This document shows positions 53,860-64,000 of a DNA stretch of 64,000 nucleotides, one piece after another. Source of the stretch: Aspidapion aeneum. Its lineage: Eukaryota; Arthropoda; Insecta; Coleoptera; Brentidae. Position 1 is the first letter of the stretch. The number at the start of each line of letters is the position of its first letter. A model generated the notes under the pieces. The model saw only the letters and a list, made by a program, of their open reading frames with translations. It did not search any database and had not been told where the DNA came from. Where the stretch lies: NCBI GenBank assembly GCA_963576565.1, contig OY755046.1, positions 51,702,786-51,766,785 on the forward strand. The letters run 5' to 3'. Both the position numbers and the translations under genes were made by a program.

Positions 53860-54435
53860 CCGTACCATTGTTTTACACACGCGCCAGAAGAAAACTGCGA
53901 TGCTTCGCATGAAGCAGGAAACCTACAGTTTTATCTAGAGATTTTGAAATATCATGGTCCTGCTTTGAGCAGCAGGAGAGACGCATCCCTTGGAACACGT
54001 ACAATCTAGGGGAATTAGCGCGCTGTGCATTTCACCCCAGCAATTCACCCCTATATTATTGATTTTTCCCCGCCTTACTCTAGCAATCCAGTGCATTGCC
54101 AACGCCGAGCGAGGATTTTCTCGGAAAACGTGTACGTTTGGAAAATTATTTCCAGAAAATGTCCGGAAAATTTCTCAAAGTCGACGGTTTATTGTGTTGC
54201 TCGTGAAATGGGTCGTGCTAGGGGTAAAAAGAAACTTAAAAAATAGAAGAATTAAAAGTAGTTTCGTGAACATACAGTGTCCAAGATACAGTGCGTGTAG
54301 TTTCATATTTAATAAATACATATTTGGGATTTCCGCGCATATGACGAAAAAGAATTTGTGAAGTTATTTGCTGATTTTAAATTGAACAATTAACCCCAAG
54401 AAATGGGGGACACTTTTTTAATCAGCGCGAATTTG
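53860..54435 (+). promoter_or_regulatory. Candidate promoter / 5' non-coding exon of the SAD/BRSK gene
   Basis: The block has more CpG than its surroundings (ACGCGCC, GCGCGC, ACGCCGAGCGAGG), appears free of the local repeats, and ends at a good donor G|GTAAGT (54436) with no coding frame carried across. A 123-codon open stretch (53990-54361) lacks recognisable features. The link to the kinase exon 3.4 kb downstream is inferred. Confidence 0.25.
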
Positions 54436-54699
54436 GTAAGTCTTGGGAAACATTAACATTAGTTTTCTTAGTTTTGTAGAATAATATTTTTTTTAAATTG
54501 GAGTATTTTTAACCAATATGAATTTTTAGAATGAAAATTGTTTCCAAAAGCTTTTAAATATACAGGGTGTTAAAAACGTATACTACATAGTGTTTATTAT
54601 TGAAATATCTTATTATATTGAAATGGATAATATGTGAGGTAAAAAAAAAGTTAAATTTTTTGCCAAAAGTATATACAAAGTTTCTTAAATTCGATGTTT

Positions 54700-55915
54700 C
54701 AGGTGTTTTTTAGGGAGATAGAAAAAACTGACCCTTGTTTGGAAAGCTTGATTTTTAAGAAAAGCTTAAATGTAAAAACAGCATTTTGATATAGCGTGTT
54801 TAAGTCACTGAAGTTTCTAAAAGGTTAAGGGAGGAGGACCTACAAGGAAATTAAAACAAAATCGACGTGTTTCGGCGTTTTTTTAATTTCCTGATAATTT
54901 TCGAGAAAATGCCGGTGGATACTTTTAATTTGTCACCTTGTATAATTTTTTTAAATATAAAAATTTTATTTTCATGTAAATTGCTTTTTTATAGACTTCT
55001 TTACAAAGAATCCAACCGTGAAATTGAATTTTATCTCTTACTTTTAGTTTTTGACATATTACATAAAATTATCAGGTTACTATAAAATAAAAACTTACAT
55101 TGATTCAAAAAAAGGGGTCATTCTGTAAATTAAATACCAATTTTATGAAATAACTTAAAAACAAAAAGTGACAAATTCAATTTAGGTTGAGGAAATAGTC
55201 AATCTTATAGTGGAGTGATAGGTTCATTCAAATGAAACTCCAGGGTCTTTCTCCATAAATTTTTTTAATCTATAATAATTGCTTGGGGTTTTTAAATTTT
55301 TGCGCTATTTAAATACTTTTTTATTTGTTTGTAGGGTTTTTACCACAAAGTTATATTTTTGCTTACGGAATGACCACTTTTTTTACTTATATTTTTCGAA
55401 AGTAAAATTTTCTTTAAAATGACGTGTTACACTTTTAGTTTTTTTCATTATATTTTTATATTATCCTGTTTTAACAATTTTTTTATCATATTCTTTTTTG
55501 ACGCAATTTTTTTTTAATTTAAATAAAAATTTAATATTAAAAAAATATTAAGAATAAAAAAATAATAACAATAAGTAAAAAAAATAAACAAAAATAAAAC
55601 ATCGTTTAAAAGGAAATTTTAGGCTGATTTTAAAACTCCAATAAAAGAACCGTCATTTCATTAGAAAAATATAACTTTTTGTTATATCTCAGAAACTAAA
55701 AATGTCAGATAAAATTTAGTTTGATGTTTGAATTATGCTTTAAAAACCCTACAAACAAGCTTTTTACAGCAACTAGAAATTTTGAGAAATAAAAAAGTCA
55801 TAGGCCTAATCCAAAATGCAGACTTTTTAAAAGCCCCCGAACCGAAAATCTGGTTTTGAAATTTGAGGCGCGTAAAGATGGGTTAGTTTTTCTCTCTCTC
55901 CCATAGAAGTACCCT
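54700..55915. repeat. Long TIR element, CTGACC-ended family, copy 3
   Basis: The left end TTTTTTAGGGAGATAGAAAA then AACTGACCC is inverted at the right as GGGTTAGTTTTTCTCTCTCT then CCCA. The interior carries pairs such as TTTACAAAGAATCCAACCGT and the inverse-like CCTACAAACAAGC blocks. ~1.2 kb, AT-rich, no transposase. Confidence 0.6.
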
Positions 55916-56003
55916 TTCCTAATTAAAAGCGCCTAATTTGAATCACCCTATACATGACTCCATAAAATTTCAATTTTTTACTCTGAGATTTAATAAAATC
56001 ATA

Positions 56004-56675
56004 AAAATACTCTGCCAATCTATGGGCCCCTAAGCTCACACTAGGTACTATAGTTATAGTGTACGTGTGAGCTAATACAACTAAAAACTGAAATATATTT
56101 TATTTAACTCCAGACTCAATTACCTTTCGTTTGATACCACACAAGCCATGTTTTGACTTAAACTCTAATTTTTAAAATCTACCCCCACCCTTTTTTTTAT
56201 ACTTAAATGTATTTTGTTTAACTCTAGACTCAATGACCTTTCGTTTGATATCACACACGCCATATTTTCACTTAAACTCTAATTTTTGAAATCTACCCCC
56301 ACCCTTTTATTTAAATAAACTAAAAATTTTTTCACTCCAGAGTTAATTACCTTTTGTTTGATATCACACACGCCATATTTTCACATAAACTCTAATTTTT
56401 GAAATCTACCCCTACCCTCTAATTTGGTTAACGTTTGGTGGATTTTGTTCATTTTTAAATGGAACCATCACGGCCCAAGACACAGCTTTGGTACCAAATT
56501 TTCATTTACAGACAGACATACAGACAGACAGACGGCGGAACAAAAAAGTTTCAAAATCATCTGAAACGCAAAGATATATAAAAAATTTTGAAATCGGAGC
56601 AACTTTTTTTTTCTAGAAAAAATTAGGATCACCATAGCTTACACTACTATAGTATAGTAGTAGTGTGAGCTAAAA
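56004..56675 (+). repeat. CTCACAC-ended element, copy 3
   Basis: Same order as copy 1: CTGCCAATCTATGGGCCCCT, four ~114-bp units with CCTTTxGTTTGATA, a GTTTGGTGGATTTTGTTCAT block, a short CAGA tract and the CTACTATAGTATAGTAGTAG palindromic end. The GAGTTATGCGCG block of copies 1 and 2 is deleted. Confidence 0.85.
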
Positions 56676-56734
56676 AACGTGAACTTTGACGCTGTATAAA
56701 CCAAATAAGTTTTGACCGAAATATATTTTTTTTC

Positions 56735-57080
56735 AAACGTTAAATTTACTACCCGTGAATTTAAAATCAAACAAGTTTCGTGGCTTATCGGGTAAAGAGG
56801 AGTTTTTGTTTCTCTCATATTTTTCCGGGGGTAGCTTGAAAGCTTAACCTCACGGGGGTCCAAGATCTAATAGACACCTAATAAGTGTTGACAGTTAACT
56901 GTTCCGTCCTTATGGGGCTCATCAGAACACTGCTTGGTCAATGTGACACTCTTGCGAAGTTAATTAGACGGTTTTGTCTCTAATCCTATTTAAATAGTGA
57001 GAAAACTCTCGCGAAAAGCGCCTTCTACCGAGGTACGAGAGAAACCATATCGATCAATGATAAGATCGATTACAAATAAA
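56735..57080 (+). repeat. AGATCTAATGGACACC-family repeat, copy C
   Basis: Matches the two APC1 intron 24 copies over AGCTTAACCTCACGGGGGTC, CAAGATCTAATAGACACCTA, TTAACTGTTCCGTCC and GGTCAATGTGACAC. It directly follows CTCACAC-ended copy 3. Confidence 0.8.
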
Positions 57081-57332
57081 AAAAAAACAACTAATCCGTG
57101 ACACGTGAGTGTCAAATCAGCGGAATTTTTAAGCCAAATAATACTAGATAGAACAAACGTGAAATTTAGTAGATATTTTTTTTCCTTTTCAAAATTATAC
57201 ATTATATTTATAAAAACACCCTGTATATTTGGCTTGCACAAAAATTTTTTGTTAACGATAAACTTTTTAGTAAAAAGTTTTAAATCTTCAAGTAAAAAAA
57301 TTGGCGAAATTTTGTAAATAATTTTTTTCTAA

Positions 57333-57620
57333 ATAATAGGGACTTTTTGGAATAAAGCCATGCAATAATAGTGTCAGGCCGTATTTTGACAGTTTGGCAT
57401 GGGAATATGACAGCTAATCTTTCAATATGAGGATTTTGTTTATTATACGAACCGAAATAAATACTGTCGACTTTAGTTATAGATAAATAAACGTCTTAGT
57501 TTTAAATTCGACTTTGGTATGTCAATTTTGAAAGTTCATCTGTCAGCCTGCAATGTAAAGCTCTGAAAATACTATCTGACACTATTTTTGCATGACTTTA
57601 TTCAAATAAGTCCCTATTTT
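57333..57620. repeat. MITE with ~45-bp TIRs just upstream of the kinase exon
   Basis: Left AATAGGGACTTTTTGGAATA then AAGCCATGCAATAATAGTGT is inverted at the right (GACACTATTTTTGCATGACT, TTATTCAAATAAGTCCCTAT). Total ~288 bp, ending ~240 bp before the SAD/BRSK start codon. Confidence 0.85.
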
Positions 57621-57863
57621 CTCTATCTAAAACAGTTTAAAGCCTGTTGGCAAAAAACTTGGACCAAAAAAAGTTGACTTGTTAAAAATTTAAAATTTTT
57701 TTGCTAATTTTCACTTTCTCTAAAATAGGCCATAAAATTTTTTTTACATAAAATCTGCTTTTTTTGGAAGACATAATATTTCTCTAATTACAATGTTTTT
57801 GTTGTTTCAAGTTTTCCTGTGAAAAATCTGTGATAGACAAAATTTGAGACTGACGTGCATTAG

Positions 57864-58026
57864 ATGGAAGACTCTGGAACTAAAAAGCAGTCCATTGGAA
57901 AGCCTGCGAAAGTGGAAACTCCAAGGAAAATGTCCCAGAAGGAAAATTCCAGCGCTTCCCCGGATGTGACGCATCAGTATGTCGGCCCGTACCGGCTGGA
58001 GAAGACCCTTGGAAAGGGACAAACAG
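57864..58026 (+). CDS. sff: First coding exon of a SAD/BRSK-family Ser/Thr kinase (partial)
   Basis: The exon encodes 54 codons plus one base and ends at a GTAATG donor. The N-terminal 35 or so residues are polar and species-specific. The exon then reads YVGPYRLEKTLGKGQTG, which matches the start of the BRSK1/BRSK2/SAD kinase domain, including the glycine-rich ATP loop GKGQTG. An in-frame TAG lies directly before the ATG, so the start is sound unless an upstream acceptor uses that TAG. A second Met sits at codon 23. SAD kinases are LKB1-activated AMPK relatives acting in neuronal polarity and presynaptic assembly; the Drosophila ortholog is sugar-free frosting. No further kinase exon was found up to 64000, so intron 1 exceeds 5.9 kb. 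Confidence 0.88.
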
Positions 58027-58809
58027 GTAATGAATTGTTTCCATTGTTCCATTAATATAATTTGTAATAGCAGCATTGAAATAAAGTCGCTAAGTATCGT
58101 ATCAGTCTAAATTTGGTTTGAAGGTTTAACTCGTTTTTATTGCCTTGAATGCAAAAGTTTTTAATATTTTTATAATTGTTTATAAATAGCTTGCTTATTT
58201 ATAAATAACTTGCGAATTTATTTTTTATTTATTTCAAGGGCATTTTATCCAACTAAAAGTTGGAAATAAATAAAAAAAAATAATATTTTGGTTTAAAAAT
58301 TGCGGCCGTATTTAAACCTCAAAAATTCAAGGGATGTCAAATAAAATTGGAGTAAGTCAGTGTGCACTATTTTGACAGCTTTCCGCTATATTTTATATGT
58401 TAATTACTTGGGCAAGTTGACGTTAAACAAACCGTTTTTTAATTATTATTTGAAAGAGTGTTATAGGGATACATGTATAAGTTGAGCTTTTTATATTATT
58501 TAAATATTGGTTCGTATTCAATACAGTAATGTATCTACAAAGATAGTTTTAAGTTATTTATAATTATTGGGCTTTCAAAATTTATGGTCTATGTTTTTTA
58601 TCAAGCATTGATTATTTCTAGTCAAAATGGTCAAGGGCGCCAGAGTGGCATCACCGGATCCTTAAAGTAGATCCCTTGGATAGAATTTTATATATACCTC
58701 CCATCTTCCTAGCTACCTATATCATATCATTTTTGATTTCCCTTTAATAAAAGTTTTTTAAAAACGTATTTTCTTTATTATATAATTGATCAATTTTTGA
58801 GTAGCCATT
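58027..58809. other. Start of SAD/BRSK intron 1, nothing recognised
   Basis: AT-rich, with a short inverted TTATTTATTTC/GAAATAAATAA pair near 58250. No exon or repeat family was recognised. Confidence 0.5.
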
Positions 58810-61565
58810 TTGGCATTTTTCAGAGCTGTTTTCGGCTTTCTACAAGATGTATAGCGGTTCAAGTAAAAGTAATTTGTTAGGATTTATTATTGAAGATGTG
58901 TTATTTCCATTTCTCCATGCAGTTTAACCAAAGTTTTTGGACGCGTGTTATTGGTCTACGGACAACGTGTCTACCAAGGTTACCGAACGCAGTAAGCAGG
59001 AGATACTTTAAAAATTACGCTAATTTGTTGCTCACTTGAATAAGTTTATTTTTTAACGAATTTTCTTTGATATGGGGTCACAAGATGTATAGCGGTTCAA
59101 GTCAAAGCAATTTGTTATGATTTATTAGTGGAAATTTATTATTTTCATTTCTCCATGCGGTTATTTTTGGACGTGTTTTGTTGGTCTGCGGGCAACGTTT
59201 CTCCAAGATTAGGCGAAGGCAGTAAGCAGGAGAAATTTTAAAAATTAAGCAAATTTGTTGCTCACTTGAATAAGTCTCTTTTTTAACGAATTTTCTTTGT
59301 TATGGGTCATTAATTTTTGGGTAGAAAGGGTGAGCAATGACCGACTCTCATTTTGGCATTTTTCAGAGCTGTTTTCATAGTTTTCGGTTTTCCACAAGAT
59401 GTATAACGGTTCAAGTTAAAGCAATTCGTTAGGATTTATTATTGGAGATGTATGATTTCCATTTTTCCAATCAGTTTAACTAAAGTTTTTGGACGTGTTT
59501 TATTGGTCTGCGGGAAACGTGTCTGCCAAGGTTAGCCGAACGCAGTAAACAGGGGATAGTTTAAAAATTAAGCAAATTTGTTGCTTACTTAAATAAGTTT
59601 CTTTTTTAGCGAATTTTCTTTGGTATAGGGTCATTAATATCTGAATAGAAAGGGTTATAAATGATCGACTCTCATTTAGGCATTTTCCACAGTTGTTTTC
59701 AAAGTTTTCGGTTTTCCACAAGATGTATAATGGTTCAAGTAAAAGCAATTCGTCAGGATTTATTATTGGAGATGTATGATTTCCATTTTTCCAATCAGTT
59801 TAACCAAAGTTTTTGGACGTGTTTTATTGGTCTGCGGGAAACGTGTCTGCCAAGGTTAGCCGAACGCAGTAAGCATGGGAAATTTTAAAAATTGAGCAAT
59901 TTTGTTGCTCACGTGAATGTTTCTTTTTTAACAAATTTTATTTGTTATGGGGTCATTAATTTTTGAATAGAAAGTGTTCAAAATGACGGACTCTCATTTT
60001 GGCATTTTTCAGAGCTATTTTCATAGTTTTCGGTTTTCCACAAGATGTATAACGGTTCAAGTAAAAGCAATTCGTCAGGATTTATTATTGGAGATGTATG
60101 ATTTCCATTTTTCCAATCAGTTTAACCAAAGTTTTTGAACGTGGTTTATTGGTCTGCGGGAAACGTGTCTGCCAAGGTTAGCCGAACGCAGTAAACATGG
60201 GATAGTTTAAAAATTAAGCAAATTTGTTGCTTACTTAAATAAGTTTCTTTTTTAGCAAATTTTATTTGGTATAGGGTCATTAATATCTGAATAGAAAGGG
60301 TTAAAAATGATCGACTCTCATTTAGGCATTTTCCAGAGTTGTTTTAAAAGTTTTCGGTTTTCCACAAGATGTATAATGGTTCAAGTAAAAGCAATTCGTC
60401 AGGATTTATTAGTGGAAATGTATTATTTCCATTTCTCCATGCGGTTTAACCCAAGTTTTTGGACGTGTTTTATTGGTCTGCGGGAAACGTGTCTGTCAAG
60501 GTTAGCCGAACGCAGTAAGCGGGGGAAATTTTAAAAATTAAGCAAATTTGTTGCTTATTTAAATAGTTTTCTTTTTCAGCGAATTTTTTTGGTATAGGGT
60601 GTTAATTTCTAAATAGAAAAGGTTAAAAATTACCGTCTCTCATTTTGGCATTCTCCAGAGCAGTTTTCAAGTCCTCTGTTGCCCAGAAGATGTATAACGG
60701 TTGATGTAAAAGCAATTCGTTAGGATTTATTATTGGAGATGGATTATTTCCATTTCTCCATGCGGTTTAACCAAAGTTTTTGGACGTGATTTATTGGTCT
60801 GCGGGAAATGTGTCTACCAAGGTTATCCGAACGCAGTAAGCAGGAGAAATTTTAAAATTTAGGCAAATTTCTTCCTTACTTAAATAAGTTTCTTTTTCAG
60901 CGAATTTTATTTGGTATAGGGTCATTAATTTCTAAATAGAAAGGATTAAAAATGACAGACTTTTATTTTGGCATTTTCCAGAGCAGTTTTTGGTTTGCCG
61001 CAAGATGTATAACGGTTCAAGTAAAAGCAATTCGTAAGGATTTATTATTAGAGATGTATTATTTCCATTTCTCCATGCGGTTTAACCAAAGTTTTTGGAG
61101 GTGTTTTATTGGTCTGCGGGAAACTTGTCTACCAAGATTAGCTGAACGTAGTGAGCTGGAGAAATTTTAAAAATTAAACAAATTTGTTGCTTACGTGAAT
61201 AAGTTTCTTTTTTAACAAATTTTCTTTGTTATAGGTCATTAAGTTTTAGGTAGAAAGGGTTAAAAATGACTGACTCTTATTTTGGCATTTTTCAGAGCTG
61301 TTTTTAAAGTTTTCGGTTGCCCAGAAGATGTATAGCAGTAAAAGCAATTCGTTAGGATTAATTAGTGGAGATGTATTATTTCCATTTCTCCATGCGGTTC
61401 CAAGTTTGGACGTGTTTTATTGGTCTGCGAGAAACGTGTCTACCAAGGCTCGCCGAAAGCGCAGTAACCACAGGAAATCTCCAAAAATTAAGCAAAATTG
61501 TTGCTTACTGCTTATGAGTTCCTTCTTTTCCTTATGGGAAGCTAACGCGAGTAGATTTTCGCAGC
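58810..61565. repeat. Tandem satellite, ~322-bp unit, about 9 copies
   Basis: GATGTATA or GATGTATAACGGTTCAAG recurs near 58846, 59084, 59398, 59722, 60044, 60368, 60689, 61004 and 61327, a spacing of 314-324 bp except the first (238 bp). Each unit holds TTTATTATTGGAGATG or a variant, TTTTTGGACGTG, TTGGTCTGCGGGAAACGTGT and AGCCGAACGCAGTAAGC. Three units carry similar 72-75-codon frames, but stops and indels in the others show the array is non-coding. Confidence 0.9.
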
Positions 61566-62899
61566 ACTCCAGTAAAAGTGACTATATACTGGGTGGCCTA
61601 TAAAATTTGGGACTTAACCTTTTTATCGCATAACCAAATTTAATGAAAAACACGTCGTTGCATACTTAGAAAACCATATTTTTTTGAAAAGAAAAAATTA
61701 CAATCGCCATATTGAAATTCAAGATTTGGACTAGTTTAAAATCACGTGATAATTCAGCCTAGGTTCTTTTTATGTTGCCTATAAAAAAGTTGTTAGGCTG
61801 CGAACAAGCTTAAGTATCCAACAAGAAAAGATATTTTTCATTGAAGTCGGTCATGTATGAACTTTTTAAGATATGTCGTTTCAATCATTTACCGTTCTCA
61901 GTCTGAATATTTCCTATTGGCTAAACAAGAAAATGTGTCTTGATCATCACTTTTTTATTTCTGAACTGATTTTAATAAAACAAAAACTGGTGTTTATGAA
62001 CATACCTACAGAATTATGTGCCATTTTGAAATTCAAGATGACGACCACGACTGAAATGTTGGATTTGTGTAGGGTCAATGTATGTTGACATATTTGTATA
62101 TCGAAATATATCAACATAGGTCTTTCTAGGTTTGTAAACCTGTACAGTTCAGACGTAAGAATACCGGAATACCAATATATTCATAAATATTATGTAAACA
62201 CAAATCGAGTATTTCCATGCTTTTCCTCATAGTTTTCAGGGTGTAATTAATTCTTTGCCTTCCGGAAGGTATTTGCATTCATCTAGATGCTTTGTGATTT
62301 CCAAATATCACACGTGACTTCTTCTTAGTTTTATAATTTATAACAAAAGTCAATTTTTGCCATTTGACGAAAATCAACCCATGTGAAGTCCCTATAAGAC
62401 CTTTATCTCTCAAGAAAGGATGGCCGTTGCTAGTAATAAATCAATGCTTATTATTTGGGGTGTTTACAGGGTGTTTCACAATTTATCCGACACACTTTGA
62501 CCACAAGTTCTTAAGGTCACTCATCGTAAAACTAGAGTTTTTTTTAACGATGAGTGTCCTTAGAAGTTCTGGGTTACCTACATAAAAAGTAGATTTATGG
62601 AAAGTTTTTTTTTAATGTTGTTTAAGTTTTTATCAGTACCATAGTACGTTTTTTAAAAACTTTGCATTAATGCAATTAAATCTACTTCTTATGTGACCCG
62701 GAACATGTAGTTAAAATTTGTCGCATAAGTTGTAAAACACCTGCTTCTTCTTCTTCAAGTGGCTTTAAAACCTCTAGTGGGTTTTAGCCTGATTCAACAA
62801 AGTTCTTTATTCTGGCCTCTCTGGTACGGTTCTTCGCCACCTTCTTACGACGGTTGTCTTTTAAGTTTTGCATATACAGCTGGAATAAAAGAGTATATA
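61566..62899. other. SAD/BRSK intron 1 continued: AT-rich with one hairpin
   Basis: 61588-61700 (GGTGGCCTATAAAATTTGGG) looks like an element end. At ~62513-62560 AAGGTCACTCATCGTAAAA pairs with ACGATGAGTGTCCTT as a hairpin, inside a possible MITE starting ACAGGGTGTTTC (62466). No exon was found. Confidence 0.45.
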
Positions 62900-63310
62900 A
62901 CTTTTAAAAACTAGTTTAATATATCTGGAAGAATTCTCCACAAAAATTTATAATAACACTTTTGCATGCGTTCAAACCAGTTAACTTTTGTTGGCTTTTC
63001 TTCATCTTGGAACACTCAAACAGACGACTGACGTTTATTTTCGGGTTTATATGAGTAAATCCACGATTCTTCACCACTTACAATGCTGTACACGTTATTC
63101 GAGTTTCCTGCCTCAAAGCGGTCTAGAGTTTTCTAACACCAATTGACCCTAGCTTCTTTCTGTTCTTCAGTTAACAGATGCGGTATACAGCGGGAAACTA
63201 ATTTTCGTACCCCCAATTCTTTATGCAAAATTTTGTAAATTGAGGCCTTTGAAATCTCTAATGAAGCCTGAATCTCGCGATATGTCACATGTCAATCTTC
63301 CGTCGATCCA
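62900..63310 (-). pseudogene. Internally deleted mariner (irritans-like), copy D
   Basis: The minus strand reads [20 protein letters not shown], a stop in place of a Gln codon, [20 protein letters not shown] (first catalytic Asp changed to Glu, in GEESWIY), PENKRQSSV, then a deletion joining PTKV to NWFERMQKC near the C-terminal end. Same lineage as the 21040 copy. Confidence 0.85.
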
Positions 63311-63689
63311 CCAATAGCCAAAGATATTTTTCTTTCAAATATTTTTAGTTGTAAAACACCCTGTATAGTATTTTATCCACTTCAAGTTCCCGAAACGCCA
63401 CTCAGACTACTAACTGATTTCATAAAATCAAAATTCCTGCTGCATACGAAATAATCCCAATTTACTATGCCCGAAAATCTAGCTTTCTTGTATAGCTATA
63501 CCGCCAACTGCCCTTTGTCTTTCTTATTCCTCTTTTAAAGTGCCCATGGATGAAAAGACTCATGGAAACACATAACGTTTTCTTTTATGGTGACTTGTAA
63601 CACAACACCACAAGAAAAAAAAATTATATATCCGTAAGACAGACCATTTTTTTAAATAAATTCCGTCATGTGATATCTCATTTAAAAGG

Positions 63690-64000
63690 TATTTTAAATT
63701 TGAGAAAAATTATCTCGACAAGAATGCATTGCCGAGTTGATTTCTGTTTTCGGTAATGAAGCACCACATCAGTCGACAGTTTCTCGTTTGCATGGAGAAT
63801 TCAAGACTGGACGGATTATCCTTAGTGACGATTCAAGGCCAGGGTGCACAAAAAACGTCTGTCACCGAGGAAAACATCGATGCTGTGCGCATGCTCATCA
63901 CGGAAGATCGGCATGTGACATTACGCGAGATTGAAGCTTTATTGGGTATTTCAAAGACCTCAATTCAAAAAATTTTGCATGAAGAATTATGGGTAAGAAA
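63690..64000 (+). pseudogene. Mariner transposase N-terminal part, cut by the window end, copy E
   Basis: Same lineage as the copies at 21040 and 62900, opposite in orientation to its neighbour. Nucleotide identity to copy A is high (GAGTTGATTTCTGTTTTCGG, AAAATTTTGCATGAA). The first half of the HTH reads [20 protein letters not shown]; the frame later shifts. It continues past 64000. Confidence 0.85.

Larger units (their letters stand above)
53310..57863. other. Intergenic upstream of the SAD/BRSK exon
   Basis: Contains a CpG-richer block at ~53860-54435, a CTGACC-ended TIR element, CTCACAC-ended copy 3, an AGATCTAAT repeat copy and a MITE at 57333-57620. Part of it is likely 5' intron or promoter of the kinase gene. 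Confidence 0.5.

Noticed and set aside
53990..54361. 123-codon open stretch
   Set aside because: No recognisable features; it may be a transcribed leader but there is no support for translation.
59661..61170. Three similar 72-75-codon frames (59661, 60307, 60952) that might be a repeated small protein
   Set aside because: They recur because the ~322-bp satellite unit recurs. Other units carry stops and indels in the same frame, and differences between the frames are mostly amino-acid-changing.

Overview
The window is arthropod nuclear DNA, very probably from an insect. Evidence: spliceosomal introns with GTAAGT-type donors, an AT-rich background, a ZAD-type C2H2 zinc-finger gene (a family expanded in arthropods), several mariner lineages, Jockey-like and other LINEs, Penelope-like elements, and an inserted piece of mitochondrial nad2 that reads only in the invertebrate mitochondrial code. 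The order cannot be fixed from the sequence; a beetle or another repeat-rich holometabolan would fit.

Three protein genes can be supported. (1) A complete six-exon ZAD plus ten-finger C2H2 protein (525 aa) on the minus strand, 12904 down to 4523. (2) A complete 31-exon gene for anaphase-promoting complex subunit 1 (APC1; shattered/shtd in Drosophila), 1979 aa, plus strand, 14900-48188; all splice phases close without an internal stop. (3) The first coding exon of a SAD/BRSK-family kinase (57864-58026, plus strand), whose remaining exons lie beyond the window. A possible 3'-terminal exon of an unknown gene or transposase sits at 125-242. Genes 1 and 2 are divergent, 2.0 kb apart, and share an inverted GC-rich block with a repeated CTCGAACG motif that may be promoter sequence. 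Nothing suggests that the three genes share a pathway: one is a putative transcription factor, one a cell-cycle ubiquitin-ligase scaffold, one a polarity/synapse kinase.

Layout: 0-4.5 kb intergenic with a 142-bp satellite, foldbacks and Penelope debris; 4.5-12.9 kb the zinc-finger gene, with a head-to-head Penelope pair in intron 1; 12.9-14.9 kb the divergent promoter region with a hAT-type MITE; 14.9-48.2 kb APC1, whose introns hold two adjacent mariners, LINE and Jockey fragments, a nad2 NUMT, a TIR element filled with ~170-bp satellite, a further mariner and many MITEs; 48.2-57.9 kb intergenic with long inverted repeats and two copies of a CTCACAC-ended element; 57.9-64 kb the SAD/BRSK first exon and intron 1, containing a ~322-bp satellite array and two more mariner pieces.

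No single undescribed protein system was found. The most unusual content is structural: the Penelope inverted pair, a satellite-bearing TIR element that reaches to about 11 bp from an APC1 splice acceptor, a dispersed element carrying its own tandem repeats plus a tetranucleotide tract of variable length, many long-arm inverted repeats, and the NUMT. Family names rest on reading translations and repeats by eye; no database search was possible.
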